6,543 nucleotides of DNA from Hyphomicrobiales bacterium (GCA_030600135.1 JAUVMS010000198.1:1-6543); one strand, 5' to 3'. Positions 1 to 5,641 are shown, counted from the first letter of the stretch. The notes: a model not told the origin generated them from the letters alone. Numbers and translations are program-made.

Positions 1-299
1 CCACCACCCTGCCTAATCGTGCGGATATGTTCGCGACGCTCGGTCAGGATCTTGTGTGGATAAGACTGGTGCCCGACATCCCAGATCAGACGATCGTCCG
101 GCGTATTGAAGACGTGGTGGATGGCCACCGTCAGTTCGACGACGCCAAGCCCGGCACCCAAATGACCGCCGGTCACCGACACCGCGTCGATCATTTCGCG
201 CCTAAGCTCGTCGGCGAGCTGGCCGAGCTGTTCGTCCGGCAATTTTCGCAGATCCTCGGGCGAATTGACGTCGTCGAGTAGAGGCGTGTTACTGGTCAT
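1..299 (-). CDS. dxs: 1-deoxy-D-xylulose-5-phosphate synthase, N-terminal part (cut by window edge)
   Basis: DXS is the thiamine-diphosphate enzyme that condenses pyruvate with glyceraldehyde 3-phosphate, the first step of the cytoplasmic MEP isoprenoid pathway. Only the first 99 residues are present; the gene runs off the left edge without a stop. Visible family hallmarks are VTGGHLGAGLGVVELTVAIH (residues 42-61), whose His46 matches the conserved substrate/cofactor-pocket His of DXS, and LIWDVGHQSYPHKIL (71-85), the very conserved GHQ block of the thiamine-binding domain. The start is ambiguous: ATG at 299 or an in-frame ATG at 311 (adding MTKH). Neither has a clear Shine-Dalgarno sequence; 299 gives the more usual N-terminus. 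An in-frame stop at 351-353 limits any further extension. It lies downstream of xseB on the same strand after a 235-bp gap, so it may have its own promoter. Identification is near certain; the start is less so. Confidence 0.96.
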   Translation of the reverse strand, partial: MTSNTPLLDDVNSPEDLRKLPDEQLGQLADELRREMIDAVSVTGGHLGAGLGVVELTVAIHHVFNTPDDRLIWDVGHQSYPHKILTERREHIRTIRQGG

Positions 300-534
300 A
301 TGTTTTGTCATTCTTGATGTGCACGCACGACAGTTACGCGGGCAGCCCCCTCACAGTTCGCACCAAGCAAACGCTTGGTATATGGCAAGTTTTCATACGG
401 CCCGAAACATAAGTAAAGGCGTATTATCGCTGACACGCTCTTAGTGGGGAAGCGTCGCCCCGCCGCCACTCTCACTGCTGGGCTCTTCCAACTCAATTGA
501 TCTGACGACCAAGCATTGCCCGTTGCAGAACAAG
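300..534. other. intergenic leader between xseB and dxs
   Basis: This 235-bp stretch separates the xseB stop from the dxs start. I see no convincing gene in it. It contains a perfect 7-4-7 palindrome at 362-379, listed separately. A possible minus-strand sigma70-like promoter for dxs has a -10 GATAAT at 423-428 and a weak -35 TTCCCC at 446-451, spaced 17 bp. The -10 matches five of six consensus bases and the -35 only three, so this is tentative. A copy of ACCAAGCA, the half-site of the palindrome, recurs at 508-515. No U-tract terminator for xseB is visible. Confidence 0.4.
362..379. repeat. perfect inverted repeat upstream of dxs
   Basis: The sequence ACCAAGCAAACGCTTGGT is a perfect dyad: 7-bp arms around AAAC. 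It sits 63 bp upstream of the dxs ATG at 299. The symmetry and size suit an operator for a dimeric regulator such as a TetR-family protein. It could equally form a small RNA hairpin in the dxs leader. No T-run follows on either strand, so a rho-independent terminator is unlikely. It is unrelated to the TTGAAC-type dyads near 4956-5027. Confidence 0.5.
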
Positions 535-792
535 TCAGTTCGGGACATCGAGAGGTTCGGCTCCCGAAGGACTTCCAGAAGCATCGAGCGTGAGCTTTTC
601 CACCTTGGCCTCGGCCTGTTTCAAAAGGCCATCGCAGTGCGCACGCAACGCTTCGCCGCGCTCGTAGATTGCAATGGATTCCTCAAGCTCGACATCGCCG
701 CGTTCCAGCCGCGCCACAATTTGCTCGAGTTCCTGCAGGGCGCGCTCATAGCTCATGGTTTTGATGTCGGTATTCTTGGCCGCTTTGCTCAT
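535..792 (-). CDS. xseB: exodeoxyribonuclease VII small subunit
   Basis: XseB is the small subunit that assembles with XseA to form exonuclease VII, a cytoplasmic single-strand DNA exonuclease used in repair. The 85-residue product carries the family core MSYERALQELEQIVARLERG (residues 13-32) followed by LEESIAIYERGEAL (36-49), the antiparallel helical pair typical of XseB, and a variable acidic tail. The frame is open back to position 867, but the ATG at 792 is preferred: it has a clear Shine-Dalgarno sequence, gives the usual family length, and avoids overlapping the upstream deacetylase gene. It is 61 nt downstream of that gene and upstream of dxs, an order common in alphaproteobacteria. 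The xseA gene is not in the window. Confidence 0.95.
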   Translation of the reverse strand: MSKAAKNTDIKTMSYERALQELEQIVARLERGDVELEESIAIYERGEALRAHCDGLLKQAEAKVEKLTLDASGSPSGAEPLDVPN

Positions 793-799
793 GCTCTTC

Positions 800-805
800 T
801 TCCTT
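800..805 (-). promoter_or_regulatory. ribosome binding site of xseB
   Basis: On the minus strand AAGGAA lies 7 nt before the ATG at 792. It is the strongest Shine-Dalgarno match near this gene and decides the start in favour of 792 rather than the longer open frame beginning at 867. Confidence 0.7.
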
Positions 806-853
806 ACTTGTTCTCGCAATCTGTTCGTATTGTGCCGCCTCGTCCGGTCGACC

Positions 854-1786
854 TCAGGCGCCGGCATCCATCAGCACGCGGACATGCACGCCGACCGACT
901 TTGCCAACCCCATCAGGTCATAGCCCCCTTCAAGCATCGAGACGACACGGCCGCCCGCATGTTTGTCGGCCATCTCCACCACCTGTTGCGTCACCCAGGC
1001 AAAATCCTCTTCGACCAATCCGATGTTGGCAAGCGGATCGTCGCGATGCGCATCAAACCCGGCGGAGATCAACACGAGATCGGGGGCAAAGTTGTCGAGC
1101 GCCGGCAAAATGCGCGATTTGAACGCCTCACGGAACTGATCACCGGCATCGCCTGGGCGTAGCGGCGCGTTGAAGATATTGCCCACCCCCGTTTCGGACA
1201 ACGCACCAGTGCCTGGGAAAAGCGGCATTTGATGGGTCGAGGCAAAAAACAGCTCATTGTCGGACCAGAAGATATCCTGGGTCCCGTTGCCGTGATGCAC
1301 GTCGTAATCGACCACGGCGACGCGCTCGACCCCGTGCTGCTTGCGGGCATAGAGTCCCGTGATGGCGACATTCGAGAAGATGCAAAATCCCATGGGCCGA
1401 GCCGTCTCGGCATGGTGCCCGCATGGCCTTACCGCGCAAAACGCGTTTTGCACGTCGCCGCCCATGACCTTGTCCACGGCCTTGAGACCGGCGCCGACGG
1501 CTTTGAGCGCGGCGTCCCAGCTCCCTGGCGACATCACCGTGTCGGGATCCAACCGAATAAGCCCGTCAGTTGGGCGCAAGCCTTTGATTTCCTTGATGTA
1601 GCTTTCAGGGTGCGCAAGCGCGATCGTGGCCTCGTCCGCCACCGGTGGCGCCTCGCGCTGCAACTCATTGAACAGCTCGTGCGCCAGCACCTTCTCAACC
1701 GCGCGCAAGCGATCCGGCCGCTCCGGATGGCCGGGACCGGTATCGTGTTCGAGAAAGCACGGATCGGTGAGGTAGAGCGTCGTCAT
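854..1786 (-). CDS. histone deacetylase-family zinc amidohydrolase
   Basis: This 310-residue protein belongs to the HDAC/AcuC/acetylpolyamine amidohydrolase superfamily, Zn-dependent enzymes that remove acetyl groups from acylated amines; the bacterial substrate is usually unknown. The full catalytic set is visible: the substrate-entry block GHPERPDRL (19-27), the tandem catalytic His pair in RPCGHHAE (120-127, His124-His125), the zinc ligands Asp162 and His164 in DYDVHHGNGTQ (160-170), the third ligand Asp245 in SAGFDAH (241-247), and the transition-state Tyr289 in LEGGYD (285-290). It looks fully active and class II-like. The ATG at 1786 gives the standard N-terminus; a weak GGA lies about 12 nt upstream. 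It begins 72 nt after the acyltransferase stop with no visible terminator between, so read-through from the lipid operon is possible. The conserved link is with xseB and dxs downstream. Confidence 0.95.
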   Translation of the reverse strand: MTTLYLTDPCFLEHDTGPGHPERPDRLRAVEKVLAHELFNELQREAPPVADEATIALAHPESYIKEIKGLRPTDGLIRLDPDTVMSPGSWDAALKAVGAGLKAVDKVMGGDVQNAFCAVRPCGHHAETARPMGFCIFSNVAITGLYARKQHGVERVAVVDYDVHHGNGTQDIFWSDNELFFASTHQMPLFPGTGALSETGVGNIFNAPLRPGDAGDQFREAFKSRILPALDNFAPDLVLISAGFDAHRDDPLANIGLVEEDFAWVTQQVVEMADKHAGGRVVSMLEGGYDLMGLAKSVGVHVRVLMDAGA

Positions 1787-1858
1787 GGGGCGTTTCCAGC
1801 GGCGTTGTTGTGGCGCGTTCGCCGGAGATTAGCTCATTTGGTGCACCTTGGCACTGCG

Positions 1859-2533
1859 CTAGCCGTTGGGCGGATCGGATGCCTCCTCATGCCAGCCGAC
1901 CTGAATCTCCTTGCCCAGCTCGCCAATGCGCTCGGCCAGGTGGGTCGGAATCTCGTTGGCCGGCATCTGGCCGAGCTCCATCGGATCGCCGCAAATCACA
2001 TCGCAGAAGAACGGCACCAACACCCGCTCACCCTTTGGCAGCGCCCGACCCAGGCCGTGCATGAAGACGGGCACAACCGGTACCTCCGGCAACTCAGAGA
2101 TTAGCAGCGCGATGCCACGCCGGAACCGTTCCAACTTCTCCGGCTCGCCGCGCGTGCCTTCTGGATAAAGGATCACCACCTCGCCCCGCCCCAGCGCATC
2201 GCGCACTGGCTGCAATGCGACCTCGGCGCCGACGCCGCTGCGATCAATCGCGATAATGTTCAGGATCGCCCGCGAGATCCACGAAACGAGGCCGGGCTTG
2301 GCAAAATAATCCGCCGCCGCCGCGGGACGGACCGTCGCCAGCTTCTCGCCGTCGAACAAACTCATCAGGACGATGGTATCCAGGTGGCTGTTGTGATTGG
2401 CGACAAGGATTGCAGGACCCTCACTCGGCAAGGCGCCATGATTGCGGACTCTGAGCCCGATCAGCAGCCATAGCAGCGGCCGGATGACGAACGCGAATAC
2501 GCCACGTTGTAACCACCGCCCGGCACGCCCCAT
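1859..2533 (-). CDS. PlsC-like 1-acylglycerol-3-phosphate acyltransferase family protein
   Basis: The 224-residue protein is a lysophospholipid acyltransferase (LPLAT) of the PlsC group, which typically transfers an acyl chain to the sn-2 position of lysophosphatidic acid to give phosphatidic acid at the inner membrane. Motif I is NHNSHLD (46-52), the catalytic His47-X4-Asp52. Motif III, YPEGTRG (123-129), carries Glu125-Gly126-Thr127-Arg128 for phosphate binding. Motif IV is the proline-bearing VPVVPV (151-156). A hydrophobic N-terminal stretch (about 11-28) should associate with the membrane. The start is only 3 nt after the stop of the CdsA-like gene (TGA-gcc-ATG), so the two are almost surely translationally coupled. 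It is the last gene of the four-gene operon. Its position beside a CdsA-like enzyme suggests it supplies that enzyme's substrate, though acyl donor and acceptor are inferred. Confidence 0.92.
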   Translation of the reverse strand: MGRAGRWLQRGVFAFVIRPLLWLLIGLRVRNHGALPSEGPAILVANHNSHLDTIVLMSLFDGEKLATVRPAAAADYFAKPGLVSWISRAILNIIAIDRSGVGAEVALQPVRDALGRGEVVILYPEGTRGEPEKLERFRRGIALLISELPEVPVVPVFMHGLGRALPKGERVLVPFFCDVICGDPMELGQMPANEIPTHLAERIGELGKEIQVGWHEEASDPPNG

Positions 2534-2536
2534 GGC

Positions 2537-3484
2537 TCAAGCCCCATAGAAGTAACGCGTGAAATGAAAGAACAGAGGCGCACTCAGCGTTAGGCTGTCA
2601 AGTCGGTCCAAATAGCCACCGTGGCCTGGTAAAATATTGCCCATATCCTTGAGCCCGAGATCGCGCTTGACCGCCGATAGCGCGACGTCGCCGACGAAAC
2701 CGCTCGCCGCGAGGATTGCTCCAATGATTGCGGCATGCGCCCAACCGAAAGGCGTCAGGAACGGCGCCAAAATCAATGAGAGGCCGACGATCGTTGCGCC
2801 GCCGAACAAAAACCCCTCCCAGGTCTTGCCCGGTGAAACCTTCGGAACGATCTTGTGCTTGCCGAAAAGCTTGCCCCAAACGTATTGCGCGACGTCGTTG
2901 GCCTGCACGATGATGAGCACGAACAGCAGAAGTGCAAAGCCGTCGGCCGACACGCCGTCGCGCATCGGCAGCACCAGCAGAAAGGCCAGATGGCTGAGAT
3001 TGTAGACGGTCAACATAAGGCCCCAGTGCAGGACGCCGACCGAGCGAATGAAACCGGCTGTCTCTCCAGCGAGCACGAGGCCAAATGTCAGGAAAATGAA
3101 GGCGTAGACCGGAATGAAAATGGCGAACATGCCATAATCGGCGTAGCCGACGAAAATGTATTGAATGGGAACCGCCAGATAGGCGAGCAGAAGGACACGG
3201 CGATCCGCCCGCCTGATTGGCAATGCGGTCAGATACTCCTTGAGCGCCAGGTAGCTTATGAGGGCGATGAAGACGATTGTCGCCAACTTGCCGGCGAGGA
3301 TCACCAACGAAAGCAGCGCAACGATCCACCACCAGGTATTGGTCCGCTCCTCTAACTCGACCCGCGTTGCCATGTCCGTTCGCCGCCCCACCAGGCGAAC
3401 CGCGATGCTGGCGGCAACGAGCCCGAGCCAGAGCGCGATGATGGTCCAGCCGACCGCCGGCGATGGCCACATCAGTTCAAGCAT
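2537..3484 (-). CDS. phosphatidate cytidylyltransferase, CdsA/YnbB type
   Basis: CdsA enzymes convert phosphatidic acid plus CTP to CDP-diacylglycerol in the inner membrane. The 315-residue protein is rich in hydrophobic segments (about 12-32, 52-80, 97-112, 117-140, 150-172, 182-195, 228-262). It ends with the full CdsA signature: Ser270-x-x-Lys273-Arg274, Lys279-Asp280, and the HGGYLDRLD block (288-296) whose Asp residues bind metal. KVSPGKTWEG (215-224) is the other characteristic block. It overlaps the phosphotransferase gene by 8 nt. The ATG at 3484 is supported by a GAGGGG Shine-Dalgarno; a second in-frame ATG lies four codons later. Operon context beside a CDP-alcohol phosphotransferase suggests a dedicated paralogue like E. 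coli YnbB rather than housekeeping CdsA, which in proteobacteria usually sits near frr, uppS and dxr. That last point is inference. Confidence 0.93.
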   Translation of the reverse strand: MLELMWPSPAVGWTIIALWLGLVAASIAVRLVGRRTDMATRVELEERTNTWWWIVALLSLVILAGKLATIVFIALISYLALKEYLTALPIRRADRRVLLLAYLAVPIQYIFVGYADYGMFAIFIPVYAFIFLTFGLVLAGETAGFIRSVGVLHWGLMLTVYNLSHLAFLLVLPMRDGVSADGFALLLFVLIIVQANDVAQYVWGKLFGKHKIVPKVSPGKTWEGFLFGGATIVGLSLILAPFLTPFGWAHAAIIGAILAASGFVGDVALSAVKRDLGLKDMGNILPGHGGYLDRLDSLTLSAPLFFHFTRYFYGA

Positions 3485-4067
3485 GCAGACCCCTCTGCGC
3501 CCGACGCCATGTGGTCACCACGGCTAGCCCGCTGATAGCCAGCGCCAAGCCCAATGACCATCCGGCACTTACACCGATCATCGCGGCGGCAATGGCCAAC
3601 AGCGAGTAGACGACTGCGCGATCGGATTTGCCCATCGGTCCGTCGTAGCGGCGTTTACGCCCGAGCGCCAGCGGCAAGACACCAGCAAATTCGGCGATCG
3701 CGAACAGGACAACCGGCAACGCCCAAATCGGGCCGAGCACAACAACAAACGGCAAGTAGAGCGCGGCGTCGGAGATCACATCCCCAAGCTCGTTGAGCAC
3801 GAAGCCGAGGCGCGACTTCTGGCCATGCTCTCGCGCCAGCATTCCGTCGATGGCGTTGAGCCCCATGCGCACGGCGAGCAGGACGGGCAACATCAACAGT
3901 ACCGCCGGCGCCCCTCCGGTCGCCACCATTGCCGCGCCGAGCCCGAGAGAAAGCACCGTCGCGGCGATCGTGACAACATTGGCGGTTACACCTGCGCCCG
4001 CCAGCCATCCGACCAAAGGTCGTAGGAGCGACTGAAACGCAGGTTTCAGCTCATAGACACTCCACAT
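3477..4067 (-). CDS. CDP-alcohol phosphatidyltransferase, YnbA type with Asn-substituted signature
   Basis: Members of this family displace CMP from a CDP-linked lipid with an alcohol to form a phosphodiester such as a phospholipid. The 196-residue integral membrane protein has hydrophobic segments at about 31-49, 53-70, 101-136 and 151-187. The usual signature D-x2-DG-x2-AR-x8-G-x3-D-x3-D is present as N71-x2-D74-G75-x2-A78-R79-x8-G88-x3-N92-x3-D96, so the first and third Asp are Asn. The N-terminal block ELKPAFQSLLRP (6-17) and GKSDRA (146-151) resemble E. coli YnbA as I remember it, which I believe shares the Asn pattern. The ATG is 3 nt after the methyltransferase stop with AGAAGG upstream. 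The gene overlaps the CdsA-like gene, which would make its CDP-diacylglycerol substrate. The acceptor alcohol cannot be predicted. Confidence 0.9.
   Translation of the reverse strand: MWSVYELKPAFQSLLRPLVGWLAGAGVTANVVTIAATVLSLGLGAAMVATGGAPAVLLMLPVLLAVRMGLNAIDGMLAREHGQKSRLGFVLNELGDVISDAALYLPFVVVLGPIWALPVVLFAIAEFAGVLPLALGRKRRYDGPMGKSDRAVVYSLLAIAAAMIGVSAGWSLGLALAISGLAVVTTWRRAQRGLHA
3490..3495 (-). promoter_or_regulatory. ribosome binding site of the CdsA-like gene
   Basis: GAGGGG on the minus strand lies 5 nt before the ATG at 3484, inside the last codons of the phosphotransferase gene. It supports 3484 as the start over the in-frame ATG at 3472, and implies translation within an overlapping gene pair. 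Confidence 0.6.
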
Positions 4068-4070
4068 GTC

Positions 4071-4916
4071 TCAAACCTTCTCGAACCGCAGCACACCGAA
4101 TATGCCCTGCTCTTCCATCTCGGCATCGATCAGCCGGAAACCGGCGCCGCGCGCCCACGCCTCGATCAGCTCTTGCGACCGCAACCGCATGGCCCAAGGT
4201 CGGCCAGTGTGCGTTGTCAAGACACGTGCAATAAACTCGAGCTGGGGATGATCGGGCTGGATCGTGACAATGAACGTGCCGCCAGGCTTCACCAAACGCG
4301 CGACTTGCGAGAAATGCCCCTGGATCAGCGCGTCATCGTCGATGATCTCATGTAGGCCTGAAACGATAACGACGTCGCAAGGCGTGAGTTCCGCGAGACC
4401 CACGTCACTGAAGGCATCCCGCCGCTCCACGCGGGCGTCGAGTGCCCTGGCATGGGCGTTGGCGCGCGCACGCAACACGTTTTCACGGCGATAGTCGCGC
4501 AAGCTCGCCTGTACGCTGACCTCCCTGGTTTGCATCAACGCGTCGAGCACATACTGACCGCCACCGCAAGCCAAGTCCGCCAAAACCAATTCCTGTCCAT
4601 CCTCGCTAGCCGTCTGGCGCAATGTTTCGCTGAGTTTTCTGGTCAGCAACCCGCCGCGATTGCGAATGCCGATCCAGCCAGGCGCATCGAGATACGAGCG
4701 ATCGATGGCGCGGCCGATGGGCCCAAAGCCTTCCGCCTTGTTCGTATAGACATGATCCAGCATCACGCCGCTATCAAAGCCGTGCTCAAGGCCGATCCGT
4801 ATCCCTTTGGACAGGCGCCCGACAGTCCGTAGCGCCAGGCGCGAGGCGGCGAACAGCCAAGCCTTCGGGTGCCAAACCGGTAATGGATTTTTGAGGGCGG
4901 CGAGGTTGGTCGACAT
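4071..4916 (-). CDS. class I SAM-dependent methyltransferase (Methyltransf_20-like, YnbC C-terminal type)
   Basis: The 281-residue protein has a Rossmann-like SAM-binding fold: motif I LADLACGGGQ (112-121), the ribose-binding region around DYRRENV (141-147), SGLHEIIDDD (186-195) at the post-motif II strand end, and VKPGG (209-213). The region before the fold, with GLEHGFDSG (42-50), a VYTNKAEG block (56-63) and IDRSYLDAPGWIGIRNR (71-87), matches what I recall of the methyltransferase half of E. coli YnbC (Pfam Methyltransf_20). YnbC carries an alpha/beta-hydrolase domain ahead of it; here that domain is absent and the gene begins cleanly. ATG 4916 is chosen for its AAGGGA Shine-Dalgarno; the frame is open to a TTG at 4964, but that lies inside an operator. 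It is first in the four-gene lipid operon, so a lipid or head-group substrate is likely but unproven. Confidence 0.88.
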   Translation of the reverse strand: MSTNLAALKNPLPVWHPKAWLFAASRLALRTVGRLSKGIRIGLEHGFDSGVMLDHVYTNKAEGFGPIGRAIDRSYLDAPGWIGIRNRGGLLTRKLSETLRQTASEDGQELVLADLACGGGQYVLDALMQTREVSVQASLRDYRRENVLRARANAHARALDARVERRDAFSDVGLAELTPCDVVIVSGLHEIIDDDALIQGHFSQVARLVKPGGTFIVTIQPDHPQLEFIARVLTTHTGRPWAMRLRSQELIEAWARGAGFRLIDAEMEEQGIFGVLRFEKV

Positions 4917-4924
4917 CTTGGTGA

Positions 4925-4930
4925 TCCCTT
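4925..4930 (-). promoter_or_regulatory. ribosome binding site of the methyltransferase gene
   Basis: AAGGGA on the minus strand lies 8 nt before the ATG at 4916. It fixes the start at 4916 instead of the TTG at 4964 and leaves the whole operator region outside the coding sequence. Confidence 0.65.
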
Positions 4931-4936
4931 TGGACT

Positions 4937-4977
4937 GATATATGTCAGAATACGAATTGAACAACGTTCAATATCAA
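4937..4977 (-). promoter_or_regulatory. probable promoter of the four-gene lipid operon
   Basis: Two overlapping sigma70-like readings are possible on the minus strand. One pairs -35 TTGATA (4972-4977) with -10 TATTCT (4947-4952) at a long 19-bp spacing. The other pairs -35 TTGTTC (4959-4964) with -10 TATATC (4937-4942) at 16 bp. In both, the perfect dyad at 4956-4972 lies inside the core promoter, so a bound repressor would block RNA polymerase. Which reading is right cannot be decided from sequence. Confidence 0.4.
4956..4972. promoter_or_regulatory. operator O1, perfect TetR-type dyad
   Basis: ATTGAACAACGTTCAAT is a perfect 7-3-7 inverted repeat centred at 4964, within the divergent region between the TetR gene and the lipid operon and inside the operon's likely core promoter. 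Its near-copy 55 bp away makes chance unlikely. Binding by the adjacent TetR protein is inferred. Confidence 0.8.
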
Positions 4978-4983
4978 GGTGGT

Positions 4984-5000
4984 GTTGAAAATCTCTCAAT
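4984..5000. promoter_or_regulatory. candidate operator O2, degenerate middle site
   Basis: TTGAAAATCTCTCAAT (4985-5000) keeps the outer TTGA-N7-TCAA of the other two sites with the same spacing, but its inner positions differ. Its centre at 4992 is 28 bp from O1 and 27 bp from O3. It overlaps the -35 element of the TetR gene promoter. The even placement is suggestive; the match itself is weak. Confidence 0.4.
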
Positions 5001-5013
5001 CAAGCCCTAAATT
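4985..5013 (+). promoter_or_regulatory. sigma70-like promoter of the TetR regulator gene
   Basis: A -35 TTGAAA (4985-4990, five of six consensus bases) and a -10 TAAATT (5008-5013, four of six) are separated by exactly 17 bp. Transcription would start near 5020, leaving a leader of about 20 nt before the ATG at 5042. The -10 and start point fall within operator O3 and the -35 within O2, as expected for autorepression. Confidence 0.6.
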
Positions 5014-5027
5014 GAACTGCGTTCAAA
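5011..5027. promoter_or_regulatory. operator O3, TetR-type dyad
   Basis: ATTGAACTGCGTTCAAA, centred at 5019, repeats O1 except for the 3-bp centre and the last base, and forms a 6-3-6 perfect inverted repeat at 5012-5026. It overlaps the -10 and probable start point of the regulator's own promoter, 15 bp before its ATG. Confidence 0.75.
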
Positions 5028-5041
5028 AAAAGTGAGACACA

Positions 5042-5641
5042 ATGGCCCGACGTTCTGAACACAAGCGCAGCGAACTGACCACGATGGCAATCAAGGCCGC
5101 CGAGCGCATCGTTGCCAATGACGGTCTCGAACAGATGTCCGCCCGCCGCATTGCCAAGGAGATCGGCTATGCACCGGGCACGCTCTACAATCTATTCGAG
5201 GACTTGGATGAGCTGGCCTTGCGCGTCAATGCCAGAACGCTAGACGCCCTACTTCGCGCCTTTGAGGAGGTCCCGCCGTGTGACACGCCACGCGACGCCC
5301 TGCACGCGCTGGCAGACAGCTATCTATCGTTCACCAGCGACAACCGGCGGCTTTGGGATGCGTTGCTCACCTTCAGGCGCAACAAGCCTGCACCACCTCC
5401 GCAATGGTACCTCGCCCACCTCGGCAAACTTGTCGGCCATGTCGCTGAAATTCTGACCCGCTTTCGGCCGACACTGAGCGAGGCGGAACGCGCGTATCGC
5501 GCCCGTTTGATCTGGGCCAGCATCCACGGCATCTCATCCGTCGCCAACGCCGGCAGCGTCGCCCGATCACTGGTGACGCCCGTCGATCGCATGGTTCACG
5601 ACCTGGTGGACATCCACTGCAATAGTTTGGAGGGGCGATAA
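5042..5641 (+). CDS. TetR-family transcriptional regulator
   Basis: This is a 199-residue protein of typical TetR size. The N-terminal DNA-binding domain spans about residues 10-58: the first helix TTMAIKAAERIVANDG (13-28), then the helix-turn-helix with MSARRIAKEIGYAPGTLYN (32-50) as scaffold and recognition helices, and LFEDLDELAL (51-60) starting helix 4. The C-terminal ligand and dimer domain has the IWASIHGISSVANAG stretch (157-171), which resembles the WHG-type C-terminal domain of some TetR proteins. Ligand unknown. The ATG has a weak GTGAG Shine-Dalgarno 5 nt upstream. It is divergent from the lipid operon across 125 bp holding TTGAAC-type dyads, so it is predicted to repress itself and the operon, probably released by a lipid-related or hydrophobic ligand (inference). 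Confidence 0.93.
   Translation: MARRSEHKRSELTTMAIKAAERIVANDGLEQMSARRIAKEIGYAPGTLYNLFEDLDELALRVNARTLDALLRAFEEVPPCDTPRDALHALADSYLSFTSDNRRLWDALLTFRRNKPAPPPQWYLAHLGKLVGHVAEILTRFRPTLSEAERAYRARLIWASIHGISSVANAGSVARSLVTPVDRMVHDLVDIHCNSLEGR

Noticed and set aside
308..496. 62-residue minus-strand frame between xseB and dxs, ending over the alternative dxs ATG at 311
   Set aside because: It starts with TTG, lacks a clear ribosome site, resembles no known protein and spans the palindrome. The stop/start overlap with the ATG at 311 is probably chance.
793..867. Longer N-terminus for xseB beginning at 867
   Set aside because: It would overlap the deacetylase gene, the extra residues are Arg-rich and unlike XseB, and the ATG at 792 has a strong Shine-Dalgarno sequence.
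1843..1850. Short palindrome near the acyltransferase stop considered as a terminator
   Set aside because: Only a few base pairs with no loop and no T-run. Such 8-bp palindromes are common by chance.
1229..2104. 291-codon plus-strand open frame opposite the deacetylase and acyltransferase genes
   Set aside because: It lies antisense across two genes with complete catalytic motifs, crosses their boundary, and its translation shows no family features. Long antisense frames are expected in GC-rich DNA.
2598..3470. 290-codon minus-strand frame inside the CdsA-like gene
   Set aside because: It is a shifted reading of the same strand, rich in Arg, His and Gly, and typical of a shadow frame. The CdsA signature is in the other frame.
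4935..4948. Imperfect palindrome CTGATATATGTCAG beside the operators
   Set aside because: It has two mismatched positions, is A/T-rich, and overlaps a likely -10 element. It does not resemble the TTGAAC dyads, so I do not call it another operator.
4917..4964. Extended methyltransferase start at the TTG at 4964
   Set aside because: The codon is inside operator O1 and the predicted promoter. The ATG at 4916 has a well-placed ribosome site.
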